From NCBI GenBank assembly GCA_003996215.1, contig QJPP01001948.1:124001-188000 (forward strand): a stretch of 64,000 bases of DNA, given 5' to 3'. Below the pieces are notes generated by a model. It did no database searches and was not told the origin of the DNA. It saw nothing but the letters and a program-made list of their open reading frames with translations. This stretch comes from Jaltomata sinuosa (taxonomy: Eukaryota > Streptophyta > Magnoliopsida > Solanales > Solanaceae). This document shows, in pieces, positions 32,806 through 45,310 of this stretch (the stretch's first letter is position 1; each line of letters begins with the position of its first letter). The translations under genes were made by a program, and so were the position numbers.

Positions 32806-33327
32806 ATAGTACCAGCATATTAGAAAACTTTGCTACATTTGAAATTCTCTGAACGGGTCCTCGTGATTCATCTGAAATCTTATGAACACAAATAAAATAT
32901 GCTACCCTATAAAAATAGCATTTTGGACTCCAAACAATTGACAAAATTCCTAACAGAGATCATTTCAATGAAAGTGGGTCCCACACCTAAAACCTCTATT
33001 TTAACCAAAAACTAACCAATAGCGCAACACGAGTCTGAAAGCCTTGGGACCTAAACCAAAGGTCCTACTAGCTCAAAGTCTACACTCAAGAGCTAACGAT
33101 GCTGACATAATTCTCATTTGAGCTCGTTTACTCCAAATATTGACCTAAGTCAAATCTTTCAACTTTAAGAGTTTCAAAATACGAAAATGAGCTTTAAACA
33201 CAAACAATCTTCCCAGGAACCAAACCGATTATCTCGACAAGTTATAAATGTTCTGTAGCCACTGTATGAAAGCTCGAACCACCAAAAATGTATGAAAATA
33301 GAGAAAATAACCTAGAGGTTCATTACA

Positions 33328-34344
33328 AAAAACAACGATAGCAATATACAAGATGCCTTTATTATACTATGAACAGTTGTTGCATAGTGTGGATCACGCA
33401 AAGAATCATAAACATAAAAGCACCCCTCATGGATTGACAAATAACATAGCATCCAGTGCCACTTACCACCCAAGTAAATAGGGAACAACACATTATAAAC
33501 CTTATTCCATGGAGTGTTACAAAATAACTGATATTCATACATATACTCCATGATGTCAGTTGCTTTCGTAATAAGATTTGCCTGATTTCCCCCAAACTAA
33601 ATCTTCATATACAATTTGCTAATAGAAATATTGAAGAAAGTGTCCATTGTTTTTGCCCTAATTGGAATCTATCCATACTTTGCTTTCTTCCTAAGGTAAT
33701 AGAAAATAACATCCAGGTGCTACAAAAATGAAAAAGCACATCCATTAGGCCTTACTAATAACAGGACAATATATCAATATACAATGATGGTATTATTTTA
33801 AAATAAGCAATCCTTTCAGAATGCACATTATAGTATCATATACTATAACAGTATCATAAAGAACTATACAATTTATTGAAACAGTCCTCAAAACACTTCA
33901 TGATACCAATTCAATATATAGATATACTGATATGGTATCATTGAGGAATATGCAAGTTATTCACTGAGGAACCACTCACTTTTGCATGATACAATGATAC
34001 AATGATAGTATATACCATATACTAAAATAGTATCATGATGAACTAATTTCACCATCCATTTAATACTACCCACACAATGATTTTAGATAAAAAAAAAACT
34101 TACAACACATTCAAAAAATATATCACATTCAAAACCATTCACTTTTGCAATTCTCACAACTTAGACATTATGTATACATACATCACCAGATAGTGGTCTG
34201 TCGGAATAGTTTAACATGTGAAATAAAGTCTTCGATGAAACTAAAGACACTTCAAAATCATAAGCCAGATCCAGATAGTCACCATCTTTAGAATACACAG
34301 CTACACTTTTCCTACAAAACTACCAAAACCTTTATTCTGACCTG
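33328..34344 (-). pseudogene. Ulp1-like (C48) protease exons of U
   Basis: Two exons: 34344-34182 (…SKTLFHMLNYSDRPLSGD) and 33719-33328 (HLDVIFYYLRKKAKYG…). They join in phase 0 across a GTATGT...TGTAG intron of 462 bp. The joint recreates the LSDxHIDVIFYYLRKK block of plant Ulp1-like proteins. HWMLCYLSIHEGCFYVYDSL (about 33462-33403) holds the catalytic His (after W) and Asp of the C48 family. The catalytic Gln/Cys part would lie further on and is removed by LTR E1. There is one stop after KAKYG and one frame change near 33600. In the cell this family cleaves SUMO-like conjugates; a role here is unproven. Confidence 0.75.
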
Positions 34345-36780
34345 AATCATTTTGCATCACAATCATGAAGCTTCAAATAAGCAGAACACTTGAGCCACCC
34401 TCGAACCATCAACTAACCCACCAGAGATCTGTAGTTCCCGCTCTTATATAACCTCAAATGAAGTCATCTTTATACACAAACACTATCCAAGCCAAGCTAT
34501 AGTCTACTAGTCCTTAACATCCAAATTACTAACCCCAAGCACATCCTCAAAAACTTTAGTAGTTTTACCCCGACTGACCATCAACCAACAGACGAACACT
34601 TTAGCTAAGACCAACCTCGTTACTGAACCCATCTGAACCAACCATAGAAGATCGACTGAAGCTTGCACACCAAGGTTGGAAAAGGTATGTATGAAAACCC
34701 TATGCCAATAGAGAACGTCCCAACTATAGAATGAAACCAACCTCGTTGAACCGCACTAAGTTTGAATTGACTGAAAGTGAATGAACCAGGGCAACCTGCC
34801 CAAGAAGACCCAAACATAAAACCCAATCTCCTCTAGAAGTGTGGTAAGCCTACCATGAAGTCCGTGGCCATAAACTAAGCTCCAAACTCTGGAAATACCT
34901 TTGCTGCCCCAAATACTCGAACACCATTCGGATTTGGGATCACAATACTAGCCTTCACTCAGAAAGGAAATCCACTATGCCGTCAATATCAAGTCAAAAC
35001 ACCCTGTTTGGCAAAGGAAAATGTGTATGAGGTCCAAGGTCGCCACTTAGCTACTGGAAACTCCCAAAATCTTTCAACTCATCCCTAAGCTCAAAACACC
35101 CGCTCTGCTACACTAGTACACAAACCACCAACTCTAAAAGCTTTTAACATACCATAACTCTTTGGCCCACATTGGCTGAGTCTAACCAACATTTGAACCC
35201 CATACAATAGACAATCCTCAAAAAATCAACCAAATCAAGAATCTAACTCTCAAAATACCAAAGGCGACCATCGATCTCAAATAACCATTAGAATCCAAAG
35301 TAATCCCGCTGGCCTCAACCTACACGACCTGATCACTATAGCATACACCCACCGATTCTTGAACTATCGCCGCTGAATCTGTCCAATCCAAGGTCGAATG
35401 GACCTTGCACTGACAAAATTACCACTGTGATCTGGCAAGTCAAGCCTAATCAAATGGTTAGACAAGGACTTGATGTCCAAGGACAACAACCACTTCAAAC
35501 TAAGATGGAAAAACTAAGTTGTCCGTAATCACTTCTTTCTGACCCTAAGAAGCTGCAACCGAAGAGAACCATCCATGAACCACCCGAAGTAGTCTGCTAG
35601 CCCATGATTCTGAAACCCAATTCCAATTGCCAATCAATGCCTCTGTTAAACCCATAAGTAAACCCATACGCTACCGATGAATACTTAGGAACCGGAGCAA
35701 ACTAGGCTCTGAATATACAAGTTTCCGAATACGTAGATGCTACTGAAACTTGGGTCCCCCAAAGAATATGACCAAGAAACCACAGTCGATGCAACAAGCT
35801 CCAAAAGGTAGTACTAGAAATGGCCACTACTTCAAACCTTTATTAGAGGAAATTTGACCTCAAACCTATCATAGAAAATGCCACTGCAATCTGTATTCGA
35901 TCGAATCAATTCACCAACACACAAGAGAAAGAAAACCCTCAGTCGTCGCCTCAGTTAGCTACTAGAACACATAAATATGCACAAGGAGTCATCTCCCTCC
36001 CTTTTCAACTAAACAAAACCCTTTTTAAGGTTACACTGAAATCCACAAACTCTTTCTCAAAAGATTTTTGAGCTATTCCATAGCCCCAACAACTTCACTA
36101 GCAACACTCGATAAAGCAACAAAAGAATAGGCCGAGTTCCCAATTCAACCAAAATACTACAATCAACACTCAACTGCAATGCTATGGCCGAAAGTAGACA
36201 CAAGGTGACAATCAAAACTCAACCCTATCAATCGGAACTGGGGAGAAAAATGAGAACAATTCAACCAGGCATGAATGGAAGAAAACAACAAAAGCAGCCC
36301 ATCCACACGCCAACTCTCTAAACCAAACACTTAGAGAAGGTCGATTCTAAATTCTTGAGAAAAGAAAAACTAACCTATGCCCACTGGCATAACTAACACC
36401 ACTAGACTTAAGACAAAACCTCAATATTCGTCACATAACCACCGGTATCACACCAAACCAACAAAAGGACCTCTAGTAAATGCTAGATAACGTCCTAGGC
36501 AACAACCATCTAGGGCCGCTAGAAAAGGGAAAACTCAACCCAAGTATAGAACTACAACAAAACTGGAAACAAGGCTAACAAGACCTACCTACGAGTCACA
36601 ACTCTAGGTAATCACCTCTTAAGGATAACTCACCCCATTCACTACTAAAGAATAATCTATTAAGAAATTATACACATAAACACTATAACTTAAGTAGAAA
36701 CACAACCACACATGAAACAGGTAGGTATATATATAAATACATGAAAAGGGGATCGAATCGCAATGCGAACAATGCCAGCA
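34345..36780 (-). other. Non-coding region downstream of gag in H
   Basis: Occupies the place of pol. Stops are frequent in all frames, and short open frames (34507-34740, 34620-34826) show no domain. Homologous phrases in G: the GGCAGGTTGCACTGGTTCATT block (34780 and 60570 regions), and the segment at 34366 versus 60160. The function is unknown; possibly packaging or dimerisation sequence. Confidence 0.55.
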
Positions 36781-37701
36781 CTAGCTAATTATAACAAAGG
36801 TCGTACCAGAAGCAACAACATTGGGAACCGCTACCTCTGGCGTACCAAGAGGGGCATCAGATGGATGGTGTCTATCTCTAGACTGAGTAGTCAAAGCTGA
36901 AGACTTGATCATCCCTCGCCAGGGACAATCCCTAGAAAAGTGACCAACTACCCAAAAATCATAACAACCATGCTGACCGGGATACAAAATTGTGGGGTAA
37001 TCCCTAGCAAAGTGCCCATGCTCACCGCACTAAAAACAACATTTACCAGAAAAAGTCTGATAGGGAGATCTTACTAAACCTGACTGACCACCATGACCTA
37101 CACACCCTGAATTCAAACCTTGAAGAACCTGACCCATGCCATGTCTACTCTGATCGACATGCTATGTACAACCACCTTCTGAAACCTGAGGAGCCACTGA
37201 AACTGGCCTGCTAGCTAGGAAGCAATGAAATTGATCCCTAGCAGATAATCCCCTACCTTGAGTCTGAGAACCTCAGAAACTATCCTGACAATGGAGAACT
37301 TAGCACTACCTCTATATGCCCTGAAACATAACCCCTCAATAGCCCAAACATGATCAACTACCTGAAGAAAGGTAGTCCCAACTGCGACCAAGTGCTCAGT
37401 CTCAAAATAGAGCGGTGAAATCAAACCTCCAAGAAAACTCTAAACTCTCTCAAACTCTGCAGGCACAATCCTTGTAGTGTGCCTAACCATCTCGTGAAAT
37501 CTTTCCTCATACTCCAATACCAACATACAAACCCTGCTGAAGAACTGGGGAAGCATGAAACCCTAGTAGAGGTTAGATTGGCCCCAAACCCCCTAGCGAA
37601 TATGGTAGACTCCCACTCTGAACTCATGGCACTAACGAAAGCACTAAAGCAACAAGCACAGAAGACTCGACACCACCTACTGTTATACTTGTCTTAGGCA
37701 T
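36781..37701 (-). pseudogene. Gag pseudogene of H
   Basis: ATG at 37701 follows the 5' untranslated region. VLEYEERFHEMVRHTTRIVPAEF-like sequence (about 37515-37440) is the end of the gag capsid-like domain. GLISPLYFETEHLVAVGTTFLQVVDHVWAIEGL (about 37424-37320) continues it. Two zinc knuckles follow: the first is decayed (about 37040-36990), and the second, CYDFWVVGHFSRDC (about 36967-36926), has its second Cys changed to Phe. Several stops are present. Nothing protease-like follows. Confidence 0.78.
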
Positions 37702-37885
37702 CTGAGAAGAAATGGAACAACTGAAGTTTAGAAGTGAATAGAGCCATGAATGCACGATAAGGAGCCAAAAAGATAGAGCTTTTCCTAACAATGCCCTGTA
37801 GACTCCCGCAAATAGGATACAAACATCATCATACTGATCCACGAGACTCTACTTAGACACTTACTTATGTACCATGACATCGGTG

Positions 37886-37905
37886 AACCTTGAGCTGTGA
37901 TACCA
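37886..37905 (-). other. Primer binding site of H, tRNA-iMet type
   Basis: The minus strand reads TGGTATCACAGCTCAAGGTT, three bases after the LTR end GGGTCATGACA. One change from TGGTATCAGAGC. Confidence 0.82.
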
Positions 37906-37908
37906 AGC

Positions 37909-40900
37909 TGTCATGACCCAATTTCTCAAGTTATAATGGCACCTACAACCCCCTAGTAGGCAAACCAATCCCCATAGCTTGGATCGGTCAGTAATGGGCT
38001 GCTACCTAATCCAACACGCACAATATAAGAAGAAATAAGTGAAAAAAGATATAAGATAAAGACAATGCAGAAGAAAATAACCTGAATATATATATACAAG
38101 GAAACTACACCAACCCCAAGACTTGGTATCAAAAGTACAAGAGCTGCTAATAGAATAAAAGTTCTAGAAGTAACAAAATAATAAATACATCTATCTCCAA
38201 ATATACAAAGAGTAACAGTGCCAAAGGATGAGATATGGTCAAGCCCCGGTCGGTAGGAGCTCACCCTAGTCTCGAATATCCAAATGTTGCATAAGTCTCC
38301 ATGCGATCAACGACGAAAGCTCACACTAATATCTGCACTAAAAAGATGCAAAAGTGTAGTATAAGCACCAATTGCTAAGTAACAAGTACCCAGTAGGCAT
38401 CATCGGCTGACTGAGTGCATATAAGATATAGAAATAGTAAGTAGTAAATAGCAAAGAAGCAGTCACAGAAGCAATAGAGAAAGCACATGGAAACTAGCAC
38501 GGATAGAAGTCAACAGGAATCACAACAAGCTATGCTAGCCACAGAAGATATACATATAGGGAACACAAGTGAAGGAAAGGAGAACGGACCTGGAGTCCTT
38601 GCAACAACAATATATATAGAGAGAGTGTTTAGAAAGATGGTGGTATACTGGTAACCTCAAGTAGAAAGAGAATGAAGGGAAGCAAGTAAAAATAATCAAG
38701 CTAGAGCAAAATAACTAATGGAATCATGCATAAACACCATTTTAAGATCACAGAAATCATATAGCAATCTCCCAATTATAACCCTAGGATGGAATAAACT
38801 AAGCCACAATAACCAAAACCACTAATCACATCCATGAAAAGAGTAGGATCCGCCAACCCATAAATACTCAGAAGGCCACATAAACAGTGCCTCAACAATC
38901 TAGGACACACTAGGTTATCAATAATCAAAAGATCTAGTAATCGGAGACTCAACATGATAGAACCCACTAAACCACCAAGAATCGAAGGCCATAACAAGAT
39001 CTACAATATGATAGGAGTAATATAATCTACCTACAGTCCCAACAGCTATCCACACAATCGAGGAATGCAACCAAGTGAAAACAAATCCTCTGACATCCCA
39101 TACTACAAGAGCGTACACTGAGCAAACATCAAACAAGGGTGGAATCCAAATGAAATATGCATGATGATATGATGAGATGGAACCAGTGATAGTAACCTTG
39201 TATGTACCTCCTCTGGCACCGATAGGCCCAACAGGTAGGATCCAGGAAGGACACAGATCATATACCTCAACTGCGCCATATACCCCTTCTATGGCACACT
39301 GGGATCATAACCTCTGGTCCTAGATCGACAGGTCCCATGGAGGTCTGTGACCATATACTAAGCATGAATCTCAATAGTATAACTTCCCAGAGTGTGTCTA
39401 GGTCTAGATCAATAATCAAAATCTCGTAGTACATGCCCAAAATTGGACCGAGTCTAAAACACTAGTAGTGATCTCAAAACCCCATTAAAGGGTGTCCAAA
39501 GTGTATCCGGGTCTAAATCAGTAATCAAGTCTCAATAACAGTTCCCAAAGCATATCCGGGTCTAAATATGTAGTAAAACATGTCAAGCACACTGGCATAG
39601 CCGATTTTAGTATCAGTGTAAAAATTAGTGATAAAATTATCATAATATCCTCTCTACTCCAAGAGGTTTCATAAAAATCAGTTCCAAAACCCTTTCATAA
39701 TCATATTACCAAAAATGGGCGCTCGGGCCATGCAAAATTTAGAATACACTTTATAGTAGGCCCAAAACCAAATCAGTAGTAAAACATGCAGAAAATCCTC
39801 TGCATGAATGATATACCCATAAACAATTAGATTAGCCCAATGGCTCACAACAACCCTATCGGCCATGCACAGGCACAATCCGCTCTATAGTACAAATATC
39901 CAACCTAAAGTAATATCACGATGTCCAGGACTCACGAACATTCCCAATATCCCACTGTCTATGGTCCAGAGGCATATAAAAAGGCTACACGGGGCCACAA
40001 GGGTAATATTACAGCACTACAATGAATACTACAAATAATATATGAAATAAACAGATAGAGGAGGTTGACAAAGTCTGGGGTACCAACCTAGAAAACCTAC
40101 CGGAGGATACTAATTAATGCAATTATAGCCTATATCCGTAGAGTCTATGTAGGGAAAGCCATAACCTACCTATCGTTCGATGACTAGCTGCGAGAATGAT
40201 GTCGTCCAAGCTCAAACTGCTTTGAGAAAGACTAAATTATGAACATAGTATCAAAATAATGTTCTACACATCAATACAAAGTCAATGATACCCATAATTC
40301 TAGAAACATAACCGGGTCATAATCCGGGTCACTAGCAGGCCCATAGGCCCCACACCCAAAATCAGAAATGAAAAATACCATGGTATTCCCCACATTTTTA
40401 GGAGAACATGCTAAAAATTTAAGTGTAAACGGACTACCAATGGGGCTCAAAACATCCCGCAAAGAATGATCAAGGAATGAAGGGAGAGAGAGGGCTGATC
40501 GAGGTGAGTTATGTAGGTTTTGGGTGCATCATCCATGGAGATTTCAGAATTTAAAGAGAGAATTTACCGGATTTAGGAGTCCACAAACGAGCAAGGATCA
40601 ACAAAATAGTAGCCTCCAGTTGTTGTGATGAACAAGGGTGATATGGAAGTTTTTGGGAGCCTCCAGAGAGAGGGCTGGGCAGCTTATAAGAAGCCAGCCG
40701 CTATGGCGCAGGTGCGTTGGTTCCCCGGCGCCAAGCAGGTGCAGGGGCGCTGGTGCCATGGCGTGCGTTGAGGCGCAGGGGCACTGGTGGCCATGGCATA
40801 GCTGATACGCACGTGCGGCACCCAGTCGCAGTCCTGTGCGTACAGGAGCAGCCCAGGCGATGCGCTGGCGCCCATACAAGCAATAACATATGCCAAGGGA

Positions 40901-41568
40901 AAATTTTTGAGCAATGCCCCCCAGAACGCATCCAGGGTCCCGTGAACACAAACAAGCTGATCTATTCAATTGGAACAATGTTATGGATCCAATGGAATTA
41001 ATAAAAATCTCATCGGAGATCGATTTAATGAAAATTGGGTCCCACGCCCAAAATCAACCTTTAGGCCAACTATTCCCAGAACGGAACCCAAGGGCCGAAA
41101 TCAAGTCTGGAAGCCTCGGGACCCAAACCAATGATCCCTCTAGCCTAAAATTGACATTCCAAATCTAATAGGATTGGAAAAATTTGCATCTGAGGTCGTC
41201 TTCTCCAAATGATGACCAAAGTCAACCATACAAGCCCAACTGGCCTGAAAACACAGAACGAGAGACAATTCCAAGCGGAAAAGCTCCCGGATCCTGACCT
41301 AAGGTCCACTTCAACCAAAGTCCACGCTTTGGAGCTAATGGAACAATTAGAATTTGATTTCGAGCATGATAACCAAGAATGTTGACTGAAGTCAACAATT
41401 TCCTAAGTTAAAGTTCTGAAATAGGGAAACGGTCATAAAGACCAAACAAACAACCCAGGAACCAAACTACCAGTCAGAGCAAGCCATAAATGACTTGGGG
41501 CCACTACAAGCAAGCTCTAACAGTACAAAGAAGGTAAAAACACATAAATGACTGGAAGGGTCATTACA
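37909..41568 (-). repeat. 5' LTR of H
   Basis: 3660 bp; the minus strand runs TGTAATGACCCTTCC to GGGTCATGACA. It is homologous to LTRs G and E1. It contains a word array, a TATA-like CTTATAAGC (minus, 40683-40691), and a donor-like CCG/GTAAATT near 40571. A repeated phrase, GGGTCTAAATC with TAGTAATC (about 39400-39580), occurs three to four times. Open frames of 60-130 codons inside are not supported as genes. Confidence 0.85.
40688..40910 (-). promoter_or_regulatory. Word array in LTR H (word GGCGC / GCCATGGC)
   Basis: GCGCAGG, GGCGCC, GCCATGGC (40755-40762 and 40790-40797, palindromic) and GCGCTGG are iterated over about 220 GC-rich bases. It lies directly upstream (minus strand) of the TATA-like CTTATAAGC at 40683-40691. 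Proline- and histidine-rich open frames across it (for example 40598-40978) come from the repeats. Confidence 0.75.
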
Positions 41569-42174
41569 TAAACTTGTTGTTACATGATTAAAACATCGAT
41601 AGAAAAACATCAATGCCCCATGCATAAGAATTATAGTCACCACATTCAACCAAATCAAAGTATGAAATATCAAGAACTTTGCTCTTCAACATAGAAAGTA
41701 GGAATGTGTTTACAAAGCACAAATGCAATCTTCACTGCATCAACATCAGACTTGAATGTTTGATTCCAAAAATAATAATCAAGGTCCACCCATGTCACAC
41801 TAGGTGAACCTTTAAAGTACACTCTCACTGACCTATTGACATCTGATAACAACTTAATAGTTGTATTACCGTATATCTTAAACCAGTAATAACAACAAAT
41901 GCACGTAACTCCCAACGAAGGTGTGAACCATTAACTACAAAATGCAATACTTCATCCTCATCATCACGCACCTACCACATCAATATGTTGTGCAACACAC
42001 GTCATGCACCAACAACTGAGGCAAATCTAAAAAGTAACCAAATCACGTTTTCTTTAACATATCAATTTGTTTCTTGGATAACTTCAAATGCAAATCACTA
42101 ATAATAGATCAATATGTGTTGAATTCAATATTTGGTATATAATCTATATCTATTTTGATATAAAAATTCCCTTG
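41569..42174 (-). pseudogene. DUF1985-like exon of U
   Basis: Starts after a good acceptor (TTTGCAG at 42175-42181). It encodes DLPQLLVHD, then, after frame changes, VRDDEDEVLHFVVNG and LRWELRAFVVITGFK (about 41985-41880), the hallmark of the DUF1985 region. FKGSPSVTWVDLDYYFWNQTF (about 41820-41760), DAVKIAFVL and YNSYAWGIDVF (about 41640-41600) follow. About five stops or shifts are present. DUF1985 is a plant-specific domain commonly fused upstream of Ulp1-like proteases. The exon ends where LTR H begins at 41568. Confidence 0.7.
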
Positions 42175-42355
42175 CTGCAAACACAATGAATATACAAGCA
42201 ATTTAGTAAAACAAAAACCTCACAAAAGCAAATTAAAATATCATTCAATGATCTGCTACCTATTTCTCAATGATACCACTGTGGTATATAAAATATACTA
42301 CCAGGATATCATAGAAACATCAAACAACAAATGGATCTTACCTTTGTAGACTATC

Positions 42356-44869
42356 TGTCATGACCCAACTATTTTGATTGTGAAGGCACCTACTCTAATC
42401 CACTTATAGATAGGAGAATCCTTGCCACGCAATGAGGAATATGCGGACGACATAAAAGAAAGTCATTAAATTCTTCAAAATCTTTGATAAAACTTATTAC
42501 AATCCTTGAAATACAATAACAGAAATCCTCTACCCCAAAGATCTAGTCTAGACAAGTACAAGAGCTATTATAAGACAAGAAAAATAATTAAGACTCAACT
42601 TCCACCATAGGAATAAGAAGATTGAAGTTACTGAGGATCCCTATCTGCATCAAGCAATGAAACCTGAACTGATCCTGCAAACAGACTATACCGAAAAAGG
42701 ATATAGCAAGAGTAGTATAAATACAATCATACGTACTGGTAAGCATCATCAGCCAACTCAGGTTAGAACTATGTAAACACAACATAAATATCAGGAATCA
42801 ATAGACACTTATAAAATTCACAATGCAACTTATATCTCTTAACCACTCTTTCAGTCACCACTCTATTCTCTATTCACTCTATGATCTATTGTCGGTTATT
42901 TATTCAGGGGCATCAAGATAATTACGAACCAAATCTACTCTTAACTTTACTCATAACACTGCTACCTTCCAACACTACCTAAGTCAAGAACACATGAGAG
43001 TTACTTCTGACACACTTATTATGCACCTAGTATCACCCCTACTATCTAACTCGTAAAGTCATGTAAGCACATCACTTATTATCAACATTTAACCAACATA
43101 TGGTAAACAAGTACAACCATGTAATAATTAGCGTTATACCTCCACTTAGTCTCTTCTCGACAATAACCAAGGAAATCAGATAAGCATAAGACAAGTACAA
43201 ACAATTCACCAAGTCAAATACCATGAATAAAAATAGTTAACTTAACCTTACCACAATTACCTTTTATTTGACTTTAAAAAATACTTACACAATTTCAAAT
43301 ACATTAATAGCCCCGACCACTCATAGATCCTAAATAATATCAACAATATAACCTTATTCACTCATGGAATCGTCAAACTCACCAATACCATGTACACACA
43401 TGCTATGGGTTTTATAAATGCCCACTAGCCATGACTTGCAGGGGACAAGCTCAGTACATGTACCAAATAATCGAGACAACTAGTGTCTTCCACCTTTATC
43501 CCAAACTAATGTTATACCACCCTTGTTCTAATGTTCCCACCCTTATACCTCCTGAGTTACACCAATTTCATGAAAATAACCATTACAAGTTTATCTCACA
43601 ATATCAACTCATGTCATAATACTTAAAAATACAATATGAGATAACAGAACCACATTGCACTTTAAAATAAGCCTTTTTACACAATCCATTTCAGGTGGCT
43701 AAACACTTGAAATATTATCCAACCAGTTAACATTTACCACATGCATTTCATTAAGTAAACAAGAGATAGTTAACATGCACACAACAACTAAATTGAGTCT
43801 CAACAATAATTCAACCATCACCTACCCATTTCTACCAATAATAATATCTGAAACCAAATAACACATAGAAACTAAAAGCACGCATTACCTAGGACAACCT
43901 TTGGACTATCCAAGTTGGGATACATACTCAACCCCTCTAGTCTGAGCTTTGGTACTCCCCAAATTTCCATCTTAACTTTAAGTCCTCTCCGAACCACATA
44001 ATCAATCCATTAAGTAAGGAACAAGGCTTTCACATTATTTGCCGATAATTAAACACGTTATAACAATACACTACCATAACCAATCATTTTTACTCCCTAA
44101 CTGATTAACTAAGCATAAGAAATAACAAGGCAGCATCAATAACATCATAATATAGTTTCAAGAATATTCATCTCATTCACATAGACCTAATCTACTAGTT
44201 TTATTCATCCAAGCACCTAGCCCGTAGGCCTACACAAGAATTCTCTCATTCATCTATGTTATGCATACGTTTTCTAACACATGTCTTACTACTCAATTAA
44301 ACCTAGCCTACCTGGGTGCCAAGAAGCTGCTATGGAGGCATAAACTTGGAATGCTTGCTCTGTTTTAGTGATTTTCATCATGAAATACAGAAAAATGTTT
44401 TTAATATTGATTAAAGAAAAAATTTCACTTAGATTGAACTAAAGAAAATAGTATTTTTAAAATTAAAATTCAAAATAAAAGTTTACTCCAATCTATCTAG
44501 TTTTAATCAACAAACAACAATAATTTACCCCATATAAGCATATTTCTTCCTCTCTATTGCTTCAGAGCCTTGACACAACCCTAAGGGTTTCTTAGAATGG
44601 AGCCTCGTTCTGGCTTTTAGGTGAGAAGAAAAAGGTAATTAAAAACTTGGATAGACTGCTCTTGAAGCCCCACTATAGCGAGTGACATGACGCTACCACG
44701 GCTCCACTATAGCGAGAATTAGATGACATCAGTCCGCCCCCAAAATTCTCTACTCCAAATTTATCTCAATAAGTCTTTTACAAGCTCAATCCAAAGATAT
44801 TAATAAATTTCTCGTACCCCGTGCCCCTTGGACACGACAATTTTAGTAATAACAAAATGGGTTCTTACA
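42356..44869 (-). repeat. Solo LTR S
   Basis: 2514 bp; minus strand TGTAAGAACCCATTTTG to GGGTCATGACA. The flanks are CTATC (42351-42355) and CTGTC (44870-44874), a 5-bp duplication with one transition. There is no internal region or second LTR, so it is the product of LTR-LTR recombination. It interrupts the N-terminal exon of U; without it and one duplication the exon reads in frame to a CAAAG/GTAAG donor at 42342/42341. A short word array lies at 44680-44730. Confidence 0.85.
44680..44730 (-). promoter_or_regulatory. Short word array in LTR S (word CGCTATAGTGG)
   Basis: Two CCACTATAGCGAG units separated by a GCTACCACGGC variant. It has the same word type as element C (27825-27925) although the LTRs are otherwise not alike. 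The position near the LTR start fits the other arrays. Confidence 0.55.
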
Positions 44870-45310
44870 CTGTCTATCACCAATAGTCTCATCGGGGGTT
44901 TCAGGGATTGTCTCATTTATTATTTGAGGAACAGATTCACAAGAGGGATCAGGTGTGTTGCCAATAGTCTTTCTTTTCTTACTCAACTTCTCATCACCTG
45001 AACAATACTCTGCCATTTTTTCCTTCCCTTTCCTTTTTGCATCCTCATCAACAGTTGCTTCTACACCATTATTAGGAAAATTTCCAATACTTGCTTACGA
45101 ATTTTTAGGACGAGAGTATGATTCACCCTTATTAGGATTGGGATTGCCATGAGAAACTAGCTGCAATTCATCCAAATGCAACGAGACACTTGGAGGTGAC
45201 ATCATCGATGCAATTGACTCATGTTCCCCTATAACATCAACATCAAAAATATTTAAATCTAAAGGATGATAACCCCACTATTGACTCACTGCTCGGCGGT
45301 TATGACCCAT
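44870..45310 (-). pseudogene. N-terminal exon of the U gene
   Basis: ATG at 45310 opens a frame with HPLDLNIFDVDVIGEHESIA, then SVSLHLDELQLVSHGNPN, then a basic stretch (DEDAKRKGKEKMAEYCSGDEK, LSKKRKT) that looks like a nuclear localisation signal. ETPDETIGD follows. Stops at about codons 11 and 70 disable it. The exon continues after LTR S at 42355-42342. The low-complexity acidic/basic character agrees with the N-terminal regions of DUF1985-Ulp1 proteins, but the family itself is not recognised. Confidence 0.55.

Larger units (their letters stand above)
31036..33327 (-). repeat. LTR E1 (gag-only family of G/H), 3' end lost
   Basis: The minus strand starts TGTAATGAACCTC at 33327, directly against the Ulp1 exon. 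It is homologous to LTR H (37909-41568) and LTR G, for example the shared GGGTCCCAC and TTGGGACCTAAACC phrases around 32970-33050. About 1.2 kb of the LTR end is missing; the left break is at the ATH1-type LTR fragment. It is either a truncated solo LTR or the 5' LTR of a deleted element. Donor-like CTGTAAGTTCC lies near 32549. Confidence 0.78.
34345..41568 (-). mobile_element. Gag-only LTR retroelement H
   Basis: 5' LTR 37909-41568, iMet-type primer site, gag 36781-37701, then about 2.4 kb of non-coding sequence to 34345, where the element is truncated against the Ulp1 exon. Neither protease, RT nor integrase motifs are seen in any frame. The last part (34345-36780) aligns with 60138-62660 in element G, showing this is a family structure. 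The 3' LTR and about 315 bp before it are missing. It lies inside the U gene, in the intron or exon after the DUF1985 part. Confidence 0.75.

Noticed and set aside
31036..33327. E1 as the 3' LTR of element H
   Set aside because: Between E1 and the H internal region lies 1 kb of Ulp1 exon-intron sequence, so they are not joined. H is truncated at 34345.
40598..41001. Several overlapping Pro/His/Ala-rich frames of 76-126 codons in LTR H
   Set aside because: By-products of the GGCGC/GCCATGGC array, with mutually overlapping frames on both strands. Not found in the homologous LTRs G and E1.
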